Of a stretch of 64,000 nt of DNA, positions 63,089-64,000 are shown one piece after another. The notes beneath the pieces were generated by a model. That model worked only from the letters and a program-made list of their open reading frames with translations, had not been told where the DNA came from and made no database searches. Numbering within the stretch: position 1 is the stretch's first letter; every line of letters begins with the position of its first letter. A program made the translations under genes and the position numbers. The DNA comes from Ephydatia muelleri (Eukaryota; Porifera; Demospongiae; Spongillida; Spongillidae). The stretch is taken from assembly GCA_013339895.1 (NCBI GenBank), contig JABACO010000021.1, positions 434,001 to 498,000 on the forward strand. The letters run 5' to 3'.

Positions 63089-63310
63089 ATGCATTGGAAT
63101 TTCTTGATATGTGATAAACTTCATTCTGAAGACAAAACTGCCCTGGGAGAAAATGGCCATTTGGATGTAAATGAAATGGATCAATTCATTGGCTGTTTGC
63201 TAGGCATGCATATGTCTGTGGAACCTTTTACCAGTATACAAGATTACTGGGGGAGTAAAAGGATAATGGCTTTGTCACTGCAAAACGATTTGGCGAAAAA
63301 ACTGGGATGA
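63089..63310 (+). mobile_element. Possible piggyBac-type transposase fragment
   Basis: A 73-codon frame contains LDVNEMDQFIGCLLGMHMS then SIQDYWGSKR. This resembles the start of the piggyBac transposase core, where an ELKAFIGLL-like helix is followed by a DYW motif. No catalytic Asp region is seen, so it would be a fragment. It lies between the two hairpin copies. Homology is by eye and weak. Confidence 0.35.
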
Positions 63311-63400
63311 TTAAGCATAGATGGAAACAAATTCGTGGTTGGCATTTGGGAGTGCAGAAGAGGCAGAGAAAGCTGATGAATGGTATCGAATAAGTCATTT

Positions 63401-63559
63401 CACAGCAAAAAAACGCGTAGAATCAATTCTTGATTTTCAATTGATTTGTCACTTACATTCTGGTACAAAATGTTTACATACCTGGTACAAACCGTTAACA
63501 ATGTCACTGTGTACCAGAATGTAATTGAAAATCAAGAATTGATTCTACGCGGTGCTGTG
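63401..63559. mobile_element. Hairpin (foldback) element, copy 2, 159 bp
   Basis: Same ends and arms as 61933-62096, but the loop reads in the opposite orientation (AAAATGTTTACATA ... AAACCGTTAACAATGT), so the two copies are inverted relative to each other. The loop has an extra CCTGGTAC, and part of the right arm is missing. Confidence 0.85.
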
Positions 63560-63654
63560 TTTGTTGAGTCCAGCTATTCAATAGGGTAATGGAGTCAGTA
63601 TTTGTTGCAGGGAACTCGCTAGCAGTAGATTAATCCATGCCGACGGTTGGGAAA

Positions 63655-63735
63655 TGATACGGTGCATGGCCCTGGACCAAACGTTGCACGACGCGGGACC
63701 AAACGTTGCACGACGCGAGACCAAACATTGAACGA
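63655..63735. repeat. Three-copy short repeat
   Basis: GACCAAACGTTGCACGACGC occurs twice, then a diverged third copy (GACCAAACATTGAACGA). The flanking 63740-64000 shows no gene. Confidence 0.8.
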
Positions 63736-64000
63736 TATACATGTATAATTGCAGCATCATATCTAGTACTATTTTCCCTATGTACTCTCCGTATAGGAAC
63801 ATGCAAAAACGTGCTGTACATTTGTATGCCTCATAGTGTACAGTTTTAAAAATGCAAGCAATACATTTTTCGCTTGTTTTTTTTTTCGTGACCTCACTTG
63901 AGCATATCTTTAGCCCTGCAATATTCTTATTGTACCCACACGTTGTGTCTATAGAGTTGCACACTAAAATGATAAATTTTAATACGTATTGGATAAATGG

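Overview
The window is eukaryotic, animal-type nuclear DNA. Genes are split by GT-AG and GC-AG introns and encode a myosin VII, a filamin with CH domains, a PRKX-type kinase, MFSD1, mitochondrial EF-G (GFM1), ribosomal protein eL33 (RPL35A) and a UCP5-like SLC25 carrier. Short introns, close head-to-head gene pairs and intron-filling minisatellites suggest an early-branching animal. A demosponge is my best guess, but this is inference; no species can be named from the sequence.

Layout: 1-3657 is an inverted second copy of MYO7 exons 13-20 (minus strand), ending at a 1000-N gap (3658-4657). 4658-6799 is filamin (minus), cut by the gap. 6824-12620 is mostly tandem repeats. 12658-13728 is a WRN-like 3'-5' exonuclease (minus), head to head with MYO7 (plus, 13867-23374), which is cut by a 100-N gap. 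23580-26475 is a PRKX-like kinase (minus), head to head with MFSD1 (plus, 26592-33562). 34862-48734 is GFM1 (minus, 24 exons), whose 9-kb intron 7 holds a decayed transposon-like relic blown up by tandem arrays. GFM1 is head to head with RPL35A (plus, 49002-49918). 50267-59222 is an SLC25A14/A30-like carrier (plus, 10 exons). After a third gap (60110-61109) come two inverted copies of a hairpin element bracketing a weak piggyBac-like fragment.

The genes are mostly unrelated housekeeping and cytoskeletal functions; apart from the shared promoters I see no joint pathway. Two themes stand out. First, nearly every intron of moderate size carries its own private minisatellite. In the SLC25 gene three of these are built from exon ends, so one intron presents a ladder of ten copied splice donors at one end and three copied acceptors at the other. 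Second, six of the eight gene bodies (both MYO7 copies counted as one) have scattered frame-breaking indels, often in homopolymers. With three N gaps and an inverted MYO7 arm that differs in repeat copy number, this looks like a lightly polished long-read assembly with an unpurged allele. Gene models here therefore need consensus correction before any loss of function is inferred.
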